Source of the DNA: Caulobacter vibrioides OR37
Lineage (GTDB): Bacteria; Pseudomonadota; Alphaproteobacteria; Caulobacterales; Caulobacteraceae
Reading direction: 5' to 3'
NCBI RefSeq assembly: GCF_000372645.1
Contig: NZ_APMP01000030.1
Location: 1 to 57,194 of the forward strand
DNA length: 57,194 nucleotides
In this document: positions 56,181-57,194 of the stretch, piece by piece
Position numbering within the stretch: position 1 is the first letter of the stretch
How the letters are laid out: every line of letters begins with the position of its first letter
Program-made: the position numbers and the translations under genes
Notes under the pieces: generated by a model
Told to the model about the DNA's origin: nothing
The model's input: only the letters and a program-made list of their open reading frames with translations
The model's database searches: none

Positions 56181-57194
56181 GTGCCCTTGCGCGAAGGTCC
56201 CCTCGGCGACCTGAAGGTGCCGCTTACCTGGACGGCGGCGGTGGCCCTGATCGTGGCGGCCGTGATCGCCGTCGCCTTCCTGCTGGCGGATCGTCGCGAG
56301 ACGCTCCAGGAGCAGGCCTACGGCGTCACCCGCCAGACCGTCGACGTGGTGGCCAAGCCCGTCAGCGGCGCCATCGCCGCCCCCGGCCGCTGGACGGGGC
56401 TGGGTCTGGACTATGTCCGCAGCTATTTCTTCGTCGCCTCCGAGAACCGCCGCCTGAAGGCCGAGCTGGCCGATATGCGCCAGTGGCGTGACCGCGCCCT
56501 GGACCTTCAGGACCAGAACGAGCGGTTCAAGAGCCTGCTGGGTCTGCGCACCGATCCGCCGATCCCGATGGCCTCGGCTCGCATCGTCGCCGACACGCGC
56601 GGCCCGTTCGCCAACACGCGCCTGGCCGACGCCGGCGTCGAGCGCGGCGTCCAGGTCGGCAATCCGGCCATGAACGAACGGGGTCTGGTCGGCCGCGTGG
56701 TCGGCGTGTCGCACGGCGCCAGCCGCATCCTGCTGCTGACCGACATCGCATCGCGCACGCCGGTGATGATCGATCGCACCAACGCGCGCGCCATATTGAC
56801 CGGCGACGGCGGTCCCAATCCGAAGCTCGAATATCTGCGCGGCGTCGATCCGATCCGGCAAGGCGATCGCGTCGTCACCTCGGGCGACGGCGGCGTCGTG
56901 CCGCGCGGTTTGCCGGTCGGGGCGGCCGTGAAGGGTCTGGACGGCCGGTGGCGGGTAGTGCTCTTCGCCGACCAAACCTCGATCGACTATGTCCGCATCC
57001 TGCTCTTCAAGGATTTCGCTCAGCTGGCCAATGAGAAGGAACTGGAAACCCGCGTCCTTCCGCCGGTGACGACCGAGGATCCCCAGGCCTCGATCCTGTC
57101 GGCCCCGCCGCCCGCCGCGTCGACCCCGCCGGCGCCGGCCGCCGGCGCCGCGCCGACCTCGCCGACCGCAGCAGCGGCCCCGCAGTCTACTCGT
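56181..57194 (+). CDS. mreC: Rod shape-determining protein MreC (3' truncated by the window)
   Basis: The first 338 codons of MreC, open at the window edge. A GTG start at 56181 is followed by a short head, one membrane helix (WTAAVALIVAAVIAVAFLLA), a coiled coil (ENRRLKAELADMRQWRDRAL), and the two beta-barrel domains (ARIVADTRGPFANTRLADAG... to ...DGGVVPRGLPVGAAVKG). A Pro/Ala-rich tail then begins. MreC links MreB to the wall synthesis enzymes in the periplasm. Confidence 0.93.
   Translation, partial: MPLREGPLGDLKVPLTWTAAVALIVAAVIAVAFLLADRRETLQEQAYGVTRQTVDVVAKPVSGAIAAPGRWTGLGLDYVRSYFFVASENRRLKAELADMRQWRDRALDLQDQNERFKSLLGLRTDPPIPMASARIVADTRGPFANTRLADAGVERGVQVGNPAMNERGLVGRVVGVSHGASRILLLTDIASRTPVMIDRTNARAILTGDGGPNPKLEYLRGVDPIRQGDRVVTSGDGGVVPRGLPVGAAVKGLDGRWRVVLFADQTSIDYVRILLFKDFAQLANEKELETRVLPPVTTEDPQASILSAPPPAASTPPAPAAGAAPTSPTAAAAPQSTR

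Overview
The window reads as ordinary, GC-rich chromosome of an alphaproteobacterium of the Caulobacter group (C. vibrioides/C. segnis-like). This rests on the gene content and order (dgt, SPOR protein, nagZ-scpA-scpB-tatABC-serS-surE-pcm-dipM; yajC-secD-secF; lpxC-bamD-recN-ligA; leuA; mreB-mreC), on the DipM-type LysM/M23 division protein, and on CtrA-, DnaA- and CcrM-type sites. No phage, insertion sequence, CRISPR array, tRNA or rRNA was seen.

Layout. 1-3.6 kb: a TadD-like TPR protein, a secreted glycoside hydrolase, a Flp-like mini-pilin and a small EF-hand membrane protein. 3.7-16.5 kb: erpA divergent from dgt, then a SPOR protein and a tightly overlapping run nagZ-scpA-scpB; tatA, tatB, tatC; serS; surE-pcm; dipM. 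16.5-23.2 kb: a two-motif aspartic protease and a DUF815 ATPase on the minus strand, then yajC-secD-secF followed by homologues of the respiratory complex I assembly factors NDUFAF3 and NDUFAF6 with a PuuD-type membrane protein between them. 23.3-31.8 kb: an S9 peptidase (minus), then lpxC, bamD, recN and ligA. 31.9-39.8 kb: a DUF2147 protein, a MarR regulator, a ClC transporter, aminopeptidase P, a broken small gene, prmA, an LtrA-like protein and a P-loop kinase. 39.8-50.8 kb: UvrD/PcrA helicase, small membrane proteins, an RHH/DUF4169 pair, a PmoA-like protein, a GST, an aspartate aminotransferase, a ParA-like ATPase, a VTT-domain protein, and a TetR regulator divergent from an alkyl sulfatase. 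50.8-57.2 kb: leuA with a leucine-rich leader peptide, two methyltransferase-fold proteins, a DMT transporter, mreB and the start of mreC (cut by the window edge).

Common themes are envelope biogenesis (Tat, Sec, LpxC, BamD, DipM, NagZ, MreBC) and chromosome maintenance (ScpAB, RecN, LigA, UvrD). I see no clear new multi-gene system. The items most worth a second look are: a 115-codon gene after prmA interrupted by one in-frame TAA; an 18-residue Leu-rich leader peptide with competing hairpins before leuA; a 12-bp bulged stem in the mreB leader; a DnaA box, CtrA-like box and GANTC site before the ParA-like gene; and a two-copy palindromic repeat.
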